A stretch of DNA of 12,606 bases from an uncultured Oscillospiraceae bacterium (GCA_905234005.1 CAJOFW010000021.1:1-12606), one strand, 5' to 3'. Positions 1-7,503 are shown, numbered from the stretch's first letter. Notes: a model not told the origin generated them from the letters alone. Numbers and translations: made by a program.

Positions 1-3
1 CGG

Positions 4-1380
4 CTATATGCCGAGCAGCGCGGTGGCGATGCCGAAGTAGATGAGAAGACTCAGCGCGTCGACGATCGTCGTGATGAACGGGCTTGACATGACGGCGGGG
101 TCGAAGCCGAGCTTATCCGCCAGCATCGGCAGCGTGCAGCCGATAAATTTCGCCATGAGCACGACAAGGGCCATCGTGACGCACACGGTCAGGGCGATCA
201 GGACGGACACGTCGTCGTTGCCGAGCAGCATCCGGTCGATGAGCATGATCTTCGCAAACGACACGGCCGCGAGCGACACGCCGCACAGCACGGCGACGCG
301 GATCTCCTTCCATATGACGGACAGAAGATCGGAAAACTCGATGTCGCCGAGGGACAGGGCGCGGATGACCGTGACCGAGCACTGGGAGCCGGAGTTGCCG
401 CCGGTGTCCATGAGCATCGGGATGAACATCGTCAGCGCCGTCACGCTGGCAAGGGCGTTTTCGTAGTGGCTCAGGATCATGCCCGTGAACGTCGCGCCGA
501 TCATGAGCAGCATGAGCCACGGGATACGCGCCCGCCAGAACTGAAAGACGCTTGTGCGCAGGTACGGCTTGTCGACGGGCGTCACGCCGCCCATGATCTC
601 GATATCCTCGGTCGCCTCGTCCTCCATGACGTCGAGGGCGTCGTCGACCGTGATGATGCCGACGAGACGCTGTTCGCCGTCCACGACGGGCAGCACCGTG
701 AAGTTGTAGCGGGCGATCATGGCGGTCGCCTCCTCCTGGTCGGTCAGCGTGCTGACGGAGATGATGTTCTCCTCCATCACGTCGGACACGACCGTGTCCT
801 CCTCCGCGAGGATGATCGACCGGATGGACACCGCCCCGAGCAGGCGCTTGGAGTTGTCGACGATGTAGCAGGTGTTGATCGTCTCGCACTCGGAGCCGTT
901 GCGGCGGATGTTTTTGAGGGCGTCCGCGACGGTCATCGTCGGGCGAAGCTCGATATACTCGGTCGTCATGATCGAGCCGGCGGAGTCCTCGGGGTATTTG
1001 AGGATGTCGTTGATGAGCTTGCGCGTCTCCGCGTCGGCCTGACGCAGGATGCGCTTGACGACGTTCGCGGGCATCTCCTCGCACAGGTCGACGGCGTCGT
1101 CGACGTACAGCTCGTCGACGACCTCCTTCAGCTCCGAGTCGGAGAAGCCGCGGATGAGCAGCTCCTGCAGCTCCGGCTCCATCTCCACGAACGTCTCCGC
1201 CGCGACGTCCTTCGGCAGAAGCCGAAAGAGCAGCGGCAGCGTCCGTTCCTCGAGATCGTCGAACATATAGGCGATGTCGGCGGGGTTCATGGTGACGAGG
1301 ATATCCCGCAGGGCGGGGTATTTCTTCTGCTGGGTCAGGGCCTCGATGGTGGTTTCGAGGGTTGCGGTGCGTTCAGCCAT
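4..1380 (-). CDS. mgtE: Magnesium transporter MgtE
   Basis: Mg2+-gated Mg2+ channel/transporter of the cytoplasmic membrane, 458 residues, the usual family length, and complete (TAG stop at 4-6). The order of domains is classical: a helical N domain (about residues 30-130), two CBS domains (about 135-200 and 200-260, the first beginning SIMTTEYIELRP), a plug-helix region, and a five-helix membrane domain (about 285-458). The family pore motif is present at 321-333 (PMLMDTGGNSGSQ). The last helix carries the GFDPA...TTIVDAL segment, whose Asp441 corresponds to the ion-binding pore aspartate known in MgtE. The ATG start at 1380 has an excellent AAGGAGGAAGG ribosome-binding site. It lies 221 bases downstream of the ABC permease gene and could be co-transcribed with it; I see no convincing promoter in the gap, but the gap is structured (see the leader entries). 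Function is well supported; regulation is inference. Confidence 0.97.
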   Translation of the reverse strand: MAERTATLETTIEALTQQKKYPALRDILVTMNPADIAYMFDDLEERTLPLLFRLLPKDVAAETFVEMEPELQELLIRGFSDSELKEVVDELYVDDAVDLCEEMPANVVKRILRQADAETRKLINDILKYPEDSAGSIMTTEYIELRPTMTVADALKNIRRNGSECETINTCYIVDNSKRLLGAVSIRSIILAEEDTVVSDVMEENIISVSTLTDQEEATAMIARYNFTVLPVVDGEQRLVGIITVDDALDVMEDEATEDIEIMGGVTPVDKPYLRTSVFQFWRARIPWLMLLMIGATFTGMILSHYENALASVTALTMFIPMLMDTGGNSGSQCSVTVIRALSLGDIEFSDLLSVIWKEIRVAVLCGVSLAAVSFAKIMLIDRMLLGNDDVSVLIALTVCVTMALVVLMAKFIGCTLPMLADKLGFDPAVMSSPFITTIVDALSLLIYFGIATALLGI

Positions 1381-1408
1381 ATTGTCCTTCCTCCTTTTTT
1401 CAGATTGT

Positions 1409-1528
1409 CGGGCGAAAAGCCCGCGTTCAGGCAGGAGTAAGGCACAAGAGGGCCGGGTTCAGAAGCGGGCAATGGACGCCCGCCGTCTTCGGCCTCGTGT
1501 TGTGCCGGTACTATCGCCTGCGTCCATT
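1409..1528 (-). promoter_or_regulatory. Structured mgtE leader with mutually exclusive hairpins
   Basis: On the minus-strand RNA, AATGGACGC (1520-1528, containing the small ORF's start codon) is perfectly complementary to GCGTCCATT (1471-1479). GCGGGC (1478-1483) can pair instead with GCCCGC (1465-1470) across a 7-base loop that contains most of the first stem's 3' arm, so the two stems exclude each other. A third hairpin CGGGC-loop-GCCCG (1409-1423) sits just before the mgtE ribosome-binding site, and its GCGGGC could also pair with the 1465-1470 arm. The conserved sequence of the M-box (ykoK) Mg2+ riboswitch is not recognisable. A switch controlling mgtE is inference from the pairing pattern. 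Confidence 0.4.
1459..1527 (-). CDS. Candidate 22-codon leader ORF upstream of mgtE
   Basis: A very short ORF (22 residues) in the gap between the permease gene and mgtE. It begins with ATG at 1525-1527, six bases after a near-perfect Shine-Dalgarno AAGGAGGT, and ends at TGA (1459-1461), 78 bases before mgtE. The peptide is Arg-rich: residues 11-16 read RGRRRR, using CGA, GGC, CGA, AGA, CGG, CGG. No hydrophobic stretch or known family is recognisable. The start codon lies in one arm of a 9-bp stem and the Arg run lies within the enclosed loop, so ribosome movement would change the RNA fold ahead of mgtE. This resembles leader peptides such as MgtL or CorL that control Mg2+ transporters elsewhere, but no sequence relationship is claimed. 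It could also be a chance ORF; the strong ribosome-binding site is the main argument for it. Confidence 0.4.
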   Translation of the reverse strand: MDAGDSTGTTRGRRRRASIARF

Positions 1529-1601
1529 TTTCCACCTCCTTGAAATCGAATGCAAAGCTGCATTTCATGCGCGGTATTCGCGTGGTTTTGATGGTTGGGT
1601 T

Positions 1602-2591
1602 TTATCGCTCCTCGCGGAAGTACGACAGGCCCAGGCTGGCCGGGGGCTGGGAGTCGCGGGAGCGGCGCATGCTCACGACGATCAGGACGATGACCGTTAC
1701 GACGTAGGGGAGCATTTTGTAAAGCTCCTTGACCGCGAGATTCATGCCCGAGGGGATGTACATATGCAGGATGTACAGCCCGCCGAACAGAAACGACGCG
1801 AGCACGCCGATGTTCGGCCGCCAGATCGTGAATATGACGAGCGCGATGGCAAGCCAGCCCCGGTCGCCGAAGGCGTCGCTGGACCAGATGCCGCTGGTGT
1901 AGTCCATGATGTAGTACAGGCCGCCGAGACCGGCGATCATGGAGCCGATGCAGGTCGCGGCGTATTTGTAGCGTGTGACGCTGATGCCGGCCGCGTCGGC
2001 GGTGGCGGGACTTTCGCCGACGGCCCGCAGGTGCAGGCCGACGCGTGTGCGCCGCAGCACATACGACGCCGCGAGCGCGATGATCACCGCGAGATAGCCG
2101 AGAAAGCCGTATGAGAGAAAGAGCCTGCCGAACGCGCCGAGCTTCGACGCGAACGGGAGCGACGCGCTGAAATACCCGCTCGTGTTCGTCAGGATGATCG
2201 CGGGAACGGCGCTGCCCGAGAGCTTGATCAGCGAGCCGCCGAAGAAGTTGCCGAAGCCGACGCCGAACGTCGTCATGGCAAGGCCGGTGACGTTCTGGTT
2301 GGCGCGGAGCGTCACGGTCAGGAAGCAGTAGAGAAGGCCCATCAGCAGCGAGCCGAGGAGCGTGCACAGCATCGGTATCGCCACGGCGAGGAAGCCGTTC
2401 ATATCGCCGCCGGCGGCCTGCTCGTAGAAGAACGCGCCGATGACGCCGGAGATCGCGCCGACGTACATGATGCCGGGGATGCCGAGGTTGAGGTTGCCGG
2501 ATTTTTCGGTCAGCGTCTCGCCGGTGCTGCCGAGCAGCAGCGGAATGCCCTGCACGACCGCACGGGGGATGAAGGATACGAAGTCAAACAT
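1602..2591 (-). CDS. ABC transporter permease, BMP/nucleoside type (second permease)
   Basis: Integral-membrane permease, 329 residues, of the BPD_transp_2 family that serves sugar and nucleoside ABC importers (NupQ/YufQ-like). The N-terminal part contains the family hallmark SGNLNLGIPGIMYVGAISG (the E/S-GxxNLGxEGxM-type motif), followed by many hydrophobic helices. It ends with a short basic cytoplasmic tail (RRSRDSQ...REER). The ATG at 2591 is one base after the TGA of the preceding permease gene and is preceded by GAAAGGAGG inside that gene's end, typical of translational coupling. With the other permease, the ATPase and the BMP lipoprotein it forms a complete importer. Substrate is inferred as purine nucleoside or base from xpt next door; the sequence itself does not prove specificity. 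Confidence 0.95.
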   Translation of the reverse strand: MFDFVSFIPRAVVQGIPLLLGSTGETLTEKSGNLNLGIPGIMYVGAISGVIGAFFYEQAAGGDMNGFLAVAIPMLCTLLGSLLMGLLYCFLTVTLRANQNVTGLAMTTFGVGFGNFFGGSLIKLSGSAVPAIILTNTSGYFSASLPFASKLGAFGRLFLSYGFLGYLAVIIALAASYVLRRTRVGLHLRAVGESPATADAAGISVTRYKYAATCIGSMIAGLGGLYYIMDYTSGIWSSDAFGDRGWLAIALVIFTIWRPNIGVLASFLFGGLYILHMYIPSGMNLAVKELYKMLPYVVTVIVLIVVSMRRSRDSQPPASLGLSYFREER

Positions 2592-2592
2592 A

Positions 2593-3693
2593 TCAGTCGG
2601 CCTCCTTTCCCGTGTGGCGGAGGTTGAGCCTGTAGGTGATGAAGAACTCGCTGCCGATGATGAAGAACAGGATGACGCCGGTCAGGATGTCCGCGAACGA
2701 CGAGCTGAGACCGAAGTCCGTGGAAATCTGGCTTGCGCCGCGCTCCATGAACACGATCAGAAAGCTCGTGAAGATCATCCAGAGCGGGTCGAATTTCGCA
2801 AGCCACGAGACCATGACGGCCGTGAAGCCGCGTCCGCCGGTGATCGTCGTCGTGAGCGTGTGGTCGGTGCCGGCGACGAGCAGCATCCCGGCGACGCCGC
2901 AGACAGCGCCGGAGAGCAGCATTGTGCGCACGATGACGCGTTCGACCTTGATGCCGATGTAGCGGGCGGTGCGTTCGCTCTCGCCGACGACGGCGATCTC
3001 ATAGCCGTGCTTCGTGTAGTTGAGGTAGACGTACATGAGGGCGCAGATGACCGCGACGACGAGGATATTTAAGAGGTACTTGTAGCTGCCGAGCATCGGG
3101 AGCCAGCCGGCCTCGGTCGACTGGTTGATGATGCCGATCTTGCCCGCTCCCTTCGGCACCTCCCATACGATGATGAAGTACGCCACGAGCTGGATCGCGA
3201 TGTAGTTCATCATGAGCGTGAACAGCGTCTCGTTCGTGTTCCACTTCGCCTTGAACACGGCGGGGATCGCGCCCCAGATCGCGCCGGCGGCGATGCTCGA
3301 TACGACCGTGACGACGATGAGAAGCCAGTTCGGGAGCCTGTCGCCGAGAAGGATCATGCAGGCCGCCGCCGCGAGACCGCCGAGGAGCATCTGCCCCTCG
3401 CCGCCGATGTTCCAGAAGCGCATCCGAAACGCCGGCGTGACCGCGAGCGACACGCACAGCAATATCGCGAGGTTCTGGAACAGCACCCAGGCGCGGCGGG
3501 CGCTGCCGAACGAGCCCTGGAAAATCGTCCCGTACACGGACAGCGGGTTGAGTCCCGTCACGAGCGTCGTCACGAACGCGCACACGATCAGGGCGAGCAG
3601 GAGAGCGCCGCCCCGGATGGCCCACGCCCCGTACCAGGGCAGAGGTGCGCGGCGGGAGACGTGAAAGAGCGGGGTATGTGCGGTTTTATTCAT
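2593..3693 (-). CDS. ABC transporter permease, BMP/nucleoside type (first permease)
   Basis: Integral-membrane permease, 366 residues, BPD_transp_2 family (NupP/YufP-like). A cytoplasmic N-terminus of about 25 residues precedes the first helix (GGALLLALIVCAFVTTLV). Family signatures are TGLNPLSVYGTIFQGSFGS near residue 50-65, the FRMRFWNIGGEGQMLLGG motif, and NTNETLFTLMMNYIA. The ATG at 3693 overlaps the 3' end of the ATPase gene by 8 bases (CCATGAATAA), so translation is probably coupled. It would pair with the downstream permease as the heterodimeric membrane channel for the substrate delivered by the BMP lipoprotein. Confidence 0.95.
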   Translation of the reverse strand: MNKTAHTPLFHVSRRAPLPWYGAWAIRGGALLLALIVCAFVTTLVTGLNPLSVYGTIFQGSFGSARRAWVLFQNLAILLCVSLAVTPAFRMRFWNIGGEGQMLLGGLAAAACMILLGDRLPNWLLIVVTVVSSIAAGAIWGAIPAVFKAKWNTNETLFTLMMNYIAIQLVAYFIIVWEVPKGAGKIGIINQSTEAGWLPMLGSYKYLLNILVVAVICALMYVYLNYTKHGYEIAVVGESERTARYIGIKVERVIVRTMLLSGAVCGVAGMLLVAGTDHTLTTTITGGRGFTAVMVSWLAKFDPLWMIFTSFLIVFMERGASQISTDFGLSSSFADILTGVILFFIIGSEFFITYRLNLRHTGKEAD

Positions 3694-5245
3694 GGGCGGT
3701 CCCTCCGAGCTGTGTCATCATCAGGCCGACGTCGTGTTTGTTCGCGCCGCGTCCGGGCACGATGCCGCTGACCTTGCCGCCGCACAGCACGAGGATGCGG
3801 TCGCACAGCTCGAGCAGCACGTCGAGATCCTCGCCGACGTAGACGACGGCGACGCCGTTTTTCTTCTGGCGGTTGATGAGGTCGTAGATCGTATAGGAGG
3901 CGTTGATGTCAAGGCCGCGCACGGCGTAGGCCGTGAGCAGCACGGTCGGCGACGAGGCGATCTCACGGCCGACGAGAACCTTCTGCACGTTGCCGCCGGA
4001 CAGCCGGCTCACCGGCGTCAGCACGCCCGGCGTCACGACCTCCAGCTCCTCCACGACGTGCTCGGCAAGCTCCCGCGGAGCGCGGCGGTCGGCGAATACG
4101 GAGTGACCCCGGCGATAGGAGCGGAGCATCATGTTCCCGGCGAGGTCCATGCTGCCGACGAGGCCCATGCCGAGCCGGTCCTCCGGCACGAACGAGAGAG
4201 ACACGCCCATGTTCGCGATCGCGAGGGGGTCTTTGCCGATCAGCTCGTCCCGGGAGCCGTCGTCCTCGATGTAGCAGATGCTGCCGGACTCCACGCTCTG
4301 CAGGCCGGCGATGGACTCGAGCAGCTCCTTCTGCCCGCAGCCGGATATGCCCGCGACGCCCAGAATCTCACCGGCGTTTGCGACGAACGACACGCCGTCG
4401 AGCTTCAGGATACCGTCCGCGCTGCGAACCGTGAGATCCTTCACCTCGATGCGGGGCTTCGGGTCGACGGGGTCGGGGCGCTCGATGTTCAGCGTGACGG
4501 GCCGGCCGACCATCATGTTCGTCATCTCCCGGGCGTTCGTGTCGGCGGTGCGCATATCGCCGATGAACTGCCCCCTGCGCAGGATCGCGACGCGGTCGGA
4601 CAGCGCGATGACCTCGTGCATCTTGTGCGTGATGATGACGATGGCCTTGCCGTCGTCCCGCATCGTGCGCAGGACGGAGAAGAGCTTTTCCGTCTCCTGC
4701 GGCGTGAGCACGGCGGTCGGCTCGTCCAGAATCAGGATGTCCGCGCCGCGATAGAGAACCTTCACGATCTCCACGGTCTGCTTCTGCGAGACGGACATAT
4801 CGTAGATTTTCTGGTTCGGGTCGACCTGAAAGCCGTATGCGTCGCAGATAGCCCGTATCCGCTCCGACGCCGCCTTCAGATCGAGCTTTCCCTCGAGTCC
4901 GAGGACGATGTTCTCGGCGGCGGTGAGCACGTCCACGAGCTTGAAATGCTGGTGGATCATGCCGATGCCGAGCGAAAACGCGTCCTTCGGCGAACGGATG
5001 ACGACCTCGCGGCCGTCGATGGATATCTCGCCCTCGTCCGGGAAGTAGATGCCGGACAGCATATTCATGAGCGTGGTCTTGCCGCTGCCGTTCTCGCCCA
5101 GCAGGGCGAGGATCTCGCCCCGGTAGATGTCGAGCCATACCTTGTCGTTCGCGACGACCTTGCCGCCGAAGGCCTTGGTGATGTTGCGCATTTCGACGGC
5201 GGGGGTCTTGTTTTCCACAGCGGGAATCCTGTTATCCAAGGGCAC
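3686..5245 (-). CDS. ABC transporter ATP-binding protein with two ATPase domains (BMP/nucleoside importer)
   Basis: Duplicated-domain ATPase of the RbsA/MglA/NupO type, 519 residues, that powers the adjacent permeases from the cytoplasmic face. Domain 1: Walker A GENGSGKT (50-57), Q-loop HQHF near 99-101, signature SVSQKQ (151-156) in place of LSGGQ, Walker B ILILDEP (170-176), H-loop His207. Domain 2 has the degenerate Walker A usual for this family (GVAGISGCGQKEL, 296-308) and a signature LSGGNVQ (415-421), but the segments after it are unusual (AVRGLD at 441-446, VGEDLD at 470-475). The listed start is GTG at 5243-5245, which sits very close to the AAGGAGAGG site; TTG at 5237-5239 has better spacing and may be the true start. 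Its own promoter lies about 100 bases upstream. Confidence 0.95.
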   Translation of the reverse strand: MPLDNRIPAVENKTPAVEMRNITKAFGGKVVANDKVWLDIYRGEILALLGENGSGKTTLMNMLSGIYFPDEGEISIDGREVVIRSPKDAFSLGIGMIHQHFKLVDVLTAAENIVLGLEGKLDLKAASERIRAICDAYGFQVDPNQKIYDMSVSQKQTVEIVKVLYRGADILILDEPTAVLTPQETEKLFSVLRTMRDDGKAIVIITHKMHEVIALSDRVAILRRGQFIGDMRTADTNAREMTNMMVGRPVTLNIERPDPVDPKPRIEVKDLTVRSADGILKLDGVSFVANAGEILGVAGISGCGQKELLESIAGLQSVESGSICYIEDDGSRDELIGKDPLAIANMGVSLSFVPEDRLGMGLVGSMDLAGNMMLRSYRRGHSVFADRRAPRELAEHVVEELEVVTPGVLTPVSRLSGGNVQKVLVGREIASSPTVLLTAYAVRGLDINASYTIYDLINRQKKNGVAVVYVGEDLDVLLELCDRILVLCGGKVSGIVPGRGANKHDVGLMMTQLGGTAHE

Positions 5246-5343
5246 CCTCTCCTTCTCTCTTATCCTTCTGTCCCACGGCCGTACAGCGCGTACAAAAAGC
5301 CGCTCACACGGGCGCGGTTATTGATAAATGAATGGCTTACCGT

Positions 5344-5372
5344 ATTATACCACAAAATGCCGCAGAGGGCAA
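5344..5372 (-). promoter_or_regulatory. Internal promoter for the ABC ATPase-permease genes
   Basis: On the minus strand, -35 TTGCCC (5367-5372), a 17-base spacer, and -10 TATAAT (5344-5349) preceded by TGG, an extended -10. The predicted start is near 5337, giving a leader of about 90 bases before the ATPase gene. The -35 box lies inside the 3' arm of the strong hairpin at 5365-5401. The match to the vegetative consensus is good; activity is inferred. Confidence 0.65.
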
Positions 5373-5401
5373 CGCGAAAATGGATGCTTCGCGTTGCCCT
5401 C
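5365..5401 (-). repeat. 14-bp perfect intergenic hairpin
   Basis: GAGGGCAACGCGAA (5365-5378) and its exact reverse complement (5388-5401) flank a 9-base loop, so a 14-bp perfect stem can form on either strand. No U-run follows directly on the minus strand (only TTTT about 7 bases later), so it is not a textbook intrinsic terminator. Between a binding-protein gene and its ATPase gene, such a stem often protects the 3' end of the binding-protein message or partly terminates, making the lipoprotein more abundant than the membrane parts. That role is inference. Confidence 0.65.
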
Positions 5402-5412
5402 CGGGGGTATTT

Positions 5413-5444
5413 CGGGAAGTCCCGGCCCGTGCCGGGGCTTCCCG
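5413..5444 (-). terminator. Strong GC-rich hairpin after the BMP lipoprotein gene
   Basis: CGGGAAG (5413-5419) pairs with CTTCCCG (5438-5444), and CCCGGC (5421-5426) with GCCGGG (5431-5436) around a 4-base loop. This is a 13-bp stem with one mismatch, starting 13 bases past the BMP stop codon. There is no poly-U run after it, so it is either an imperfect terminator or a 3' stabilising stem. The rest of 5246-5457 holds only the second hairpin, the internal promoter and the ATPase leader; no gene is seen there. Confidence 0.5.
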
Positions 5445-5457
5445 ATGGAAAATCGTA

Positions 5458-6804
5458 TCAGAACGCGGTGTCAAGCAGCTCGATGCCGTCGATCATCAGA
5501 TCGAAGTACGGCGCGGAGCGGTACTCGGACTCGTGGAACCAGCCGTCGGCGATGGCCTCGGTGTCGGGCGTGTACGCCGGGTCGGTGTCGACGTCGGCCA
5601 TGTAGCTGTCCAGCGTCTCGCCGTTCACGGTGAAGGCGGCGGTATCGAAGACGTGCAGCTCGCCGGCCTCGATGGCGGCGACGGCCTCGGCGATGGCCTC
5701 GGTCGTGCCCTCGGCGGCGACGGCCTCGTTGACCTCCAGAAGCTCGACGGAGCCGGTGGCGAGGTCGCCGGTCCAGTCGGCGTCAATGGGCTGGCCGTTC
5801 TGGACGCAGGTGATCATATACTCGTAGTACGGCGCCCAGTTGATGCGGGAGGAGACGATATAGGTGTTGGGGCCGGCCTCGATCGTGGAGCCGTTGTAGG
5901 AGACGTTGGGAACGCCGTTCGACTCGCAGACGGAGGGAGCGCCGAGGGAGTCGGCGTGCTGGCTGATCAGGACGCAGCCGTCGTCGATGAGCTTCTGAGC
6001 GCCCTCCTGCTCGAGGGCGAGGTCGTACCACGAGCCGGTGAAGGTGACCTCCATCGTGGCGGACGGGCAGACGGAGCGGGCGCCGAGGAAGAAGGAGGTG
6101 TAGCCGGAGATGACCTCGGCGTAGGTGAACGCGCCGACATAGCCGATCTTCGCCTGATCGGCGGTGATCTCGCCGTTTGCGATCATCTCGCTCAGCTTCA
6201 TACCGGCGGCGATGCCGGCGAGGTAGCGGCCGTCAAAGATGGCCGCGAAGGCGTTGTGGTAGTTGTCGAGGCCCTCGGTGTGGGCCTTTGTGCCGGTGGC
6301 GTGGCAGAACTGCACCTCGGGGCACTCCTTGGCGGCCTGGATCATGTAGTCCTCGTGGCCGAAGCTGTCGGCGAAGATGATGTTGCAGCCGTCGTCGATC
6401 AGATCCATGGCGGCCTCGTAGCACTCCTGGCCCTCGGGGATGTTGGTCTTGATGACGTAGGGCACGCCCATGGCCTCGCAGGCCTCGGTCGCGGCGTTCA
6501 TGAAGTTGAGGTCGTAGGTGGACTGCTCGTCATGCAGGCAGATGAAGCCAACCTTCACGTCGACAGGCTCCGCGGGCGTCTCAGCCTCGGCGGCGGGCTC
6601 TTCGGCCTCGGCGGCGGGTTCCCCGGCCTCGGCGGGTTCCTCAGCCTCGGCGGCCGGCTCCTCAGCCTCGGCGGCCTCGGTCTCGGGCGCGGCGGCCGGC
6701 TCGGCGGACTCGGTCTCGGGCGCGGCGGTATTGCTGCCGCCGCCGCAGGCGCACAGCGCAAATACCATGCACAGCGCGAGAAGCAGTGCAAGAAGCTTTT
6801 TCAT
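5458..6804 (-). CDS. BMP/PnrA-family substrate-binding lipoprotein of ABC importer
   Basis: Extracytoplasmic solute-binding lipoprotein, 448 residues, that would capture purine nucleosides or related ligands for the ABC transporter encoded downstream. A lipoprotein signal (MKKLLALLLALCMVFALCAC) ends in a lipobox with Cys20. An unusually long acidic linker (about residues 21-82, Ala/Glu/Pro repeats) precedes the BMP fold, which begins VDVKVGFICLHDEQSTYD. Further BMP-like segments are NIIFADSFGHED, the DGRYLAGIAAG helix and KIGYVGAF. I chose ATG at 6802-6804 because GGAGG lies 6 bases upstream and the signal peptide starts there; an ATG at 6849 would add 15 unlikely residues. It starts 63 bases after xpt, so the two are probably one transcript. 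The purine substrate is inferred from that linkage. Confidence 0.95.
   Translation of the reverse strand: MKKLLALLLALCMVFALCACGGGSNTAAPETESAEPAAAPETEAAEAEEPAAEAEEPAEAGEPAAEAEEPAAEAETPAEPVDVKVGFICLHDEQSTYDLNFMNAATEACEAMGVPYVIKTNIPEGQECYEAAMDLIDDGCNIIFADSFGHEDYMIQAAKECPEVQFCHATGTKAHTEGLDNYHNAFAAIFDGRYLAGIAAGMKLSEMIANGEITADQAKIGYVGAFTYAEVISGYTSFFLGARSVCPSATMEVTFTGSWYDLALEQEGAQKLIDDGCVLISQHADSLGAPSVCESNGVPNVSYNGSTIEAGPNTYIVSSRINWAPYYEYMITCVQNGQPIDADWTGDLATGSVELLEVNEAVAAEGTTEAIAEAVAAIEAGELHVFDTAAFTVNGETLDSYMADVDTDPAYTPDTEAIADGWFHESEYRSAPYFDLMIDGIELLDTAF
6565..6675 (-). repeat. Imperfect tandem repeats encoding an Ala/Glu/Pro linker
   Basis: Inside the BMP lipoprotein gene, about 21-base units repeat with small changes and encode heptads such as AAEAEEP (residues 44-80; one unit is shortened to AEAGEP). 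The segment has no Lys or Arg. Copy number in such repeats often varies by slippage, but that cannot be seen from one sequence. Confidence 0.8.
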
Positions 6805-6840
6805 TGGTGTCCTCCTGTAAGAATAAAGTTGATATAGTAT

Positions 6841-6854
6841 GCGGCACACGCCGC
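6841..6854 (-). other. Small hairpin between xpt and the BMP gene
   Basis: GCGGC and GCCGC arms around a 4-base loop, 14 bases past the xpt stop codon. No U-run follows on the minus strand, and no good promoter is seen in the 63-base gap. It may be an RNA processing or stability element; weak evidence. Confidence 0.3.
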
Positions 6855-6867
6855 GGGGATATGAATT

Positions 6868-7440
6868 TCAGCAGAACTCCAGCGTTCCGTCGTCATGCAT
6901 GGCGCGAATCTTCGCAAGGGATTCGATGCGCAGCCCCCGCGCCCGCAGTCTCTCGCCGCCGGGCTGGAAGCATTTCTCCACCGCGATGCCCGCGCCGATG
7001 AGCGTCGCCCCGGCCTGCCGGACGAGGTCGCACAGACCGTCCAGCGCCGCGCCGTTCGCGAGAAAGTCGTCGATGAGCAGCACGCGATCCTCAGGCAACA
7101 GATAATCCCTGGACACGATCACGTCGTAGATGTTGCCATGGGTATAGCTCTCTACGGTGGTCCTGTACAGGGAGCCGTCGATGTTCAGGGTTTTGGATTT
7201 CTTCGCGAAGACGACCGGGCAGTCGAAAACAAGCCCCGCCACACACGCGATGCCGATGCCGGACGCCTCGATCGTGAGGAGCTTTGTGACGTTCTCGGAG
7301 CCGAAAACGGCATGCCACGCCCGTGCCAGCTCCATAAAAAGCCGGACGTCCATCTGATGGTTCAGAAAGCTGTCAACCTTCAGGACGCCGCCGGGGCGCA
7401 CCTTGCCGTCCCTTCGTATGCGTTCTTCGAGAAGCCGCAT
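6868..7440 (-). CDS. xpt: Xanthine phosphoribosyltransferase
   Basis: Cytoplasmic purine-salvage enzyme that joins xanthine to PRPP to give XMP and pyrophosphate. At 190 residues it matches Bacillus Xpt in length and architecture. Family landmarks are VLKVDSFLNHQMD (19-31), the TIEASGI loop (56-62), PVVFAKKSKTL (75-85), the PRPP-binding VLLIDDFLANGAA (120-132) and GIAVEKCFQPG (151-161). The ATG at 7440 follows a GGAGG about 10 bases upstream. A good promoter gives a predicted leader of only about 57 bases, too short for the purine riboswitch commonly found before xpt in Bacillus, and none is recognisable. The transporter genes downstream suggest that imported xanthine, guanine or nucleosides are converted to nucleotides. 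Confidence 0.96.
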   Translation of the reverse strand: MRLLEERIRRDGKVRPGGVLKVDSFLNHQMDVRLFMELARAWHAVFGSENVTKLLTIEASGIGIACVAGLVFDCPVVFAKKSKTLNIDGSLYRTTVESYTHGNIYDVIVSRDYLLPEDRVLLIDDFLANGAALDGLCDLVRQAGATLIGAGIAVEKCFQPGGERLRARGLRIESLAKIRAMHDDGTLEFC

Positions 7441-7503
7441 ATATCAAACGCCTCCGTCCGTCGTTATCGTGATCCGATACTATTTGACAATTTATCCTCT
7501 TGT

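Noticed and set aside
1335..1568. 77-codon minus-strand frame overlapping the start of mgtE
   Set aside because: No Shine-Dalgarno at its ATG, overlaps mgtE out of frame, and no recognisable features; the nested 22-codon ORF has the better translation signal.
1381..1601. M-box (ykoK) Mg2+ riboswitch before mgtE
   Set aside because: Size would allow it, but the conserved core sequence (GGTGAGGCTCC-like) is not present by eye.
5299..5318. Attenuator hairpin with U-run in the ATPase leader
   Set aside because: CCGC/GCGG stem is only 4 bp with a 10-base loop before TTTTT; too weak to call.
3692..5605. Long plus-strand open frame (637 codons) opposite the ATPase gene
   Set aside because: It is fully antisense to a clearly conserved ATPase and rich in Asp/His/Arg/Val as expected from complementing GC-rich codons; no ribosome-binding site or family motif.
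6805..6867. Separate promoter for the BMP lipoprotein gene
   Set aside because: Only weak -10-like TACTAT with no -35; co-transcription with xpt is simpler.
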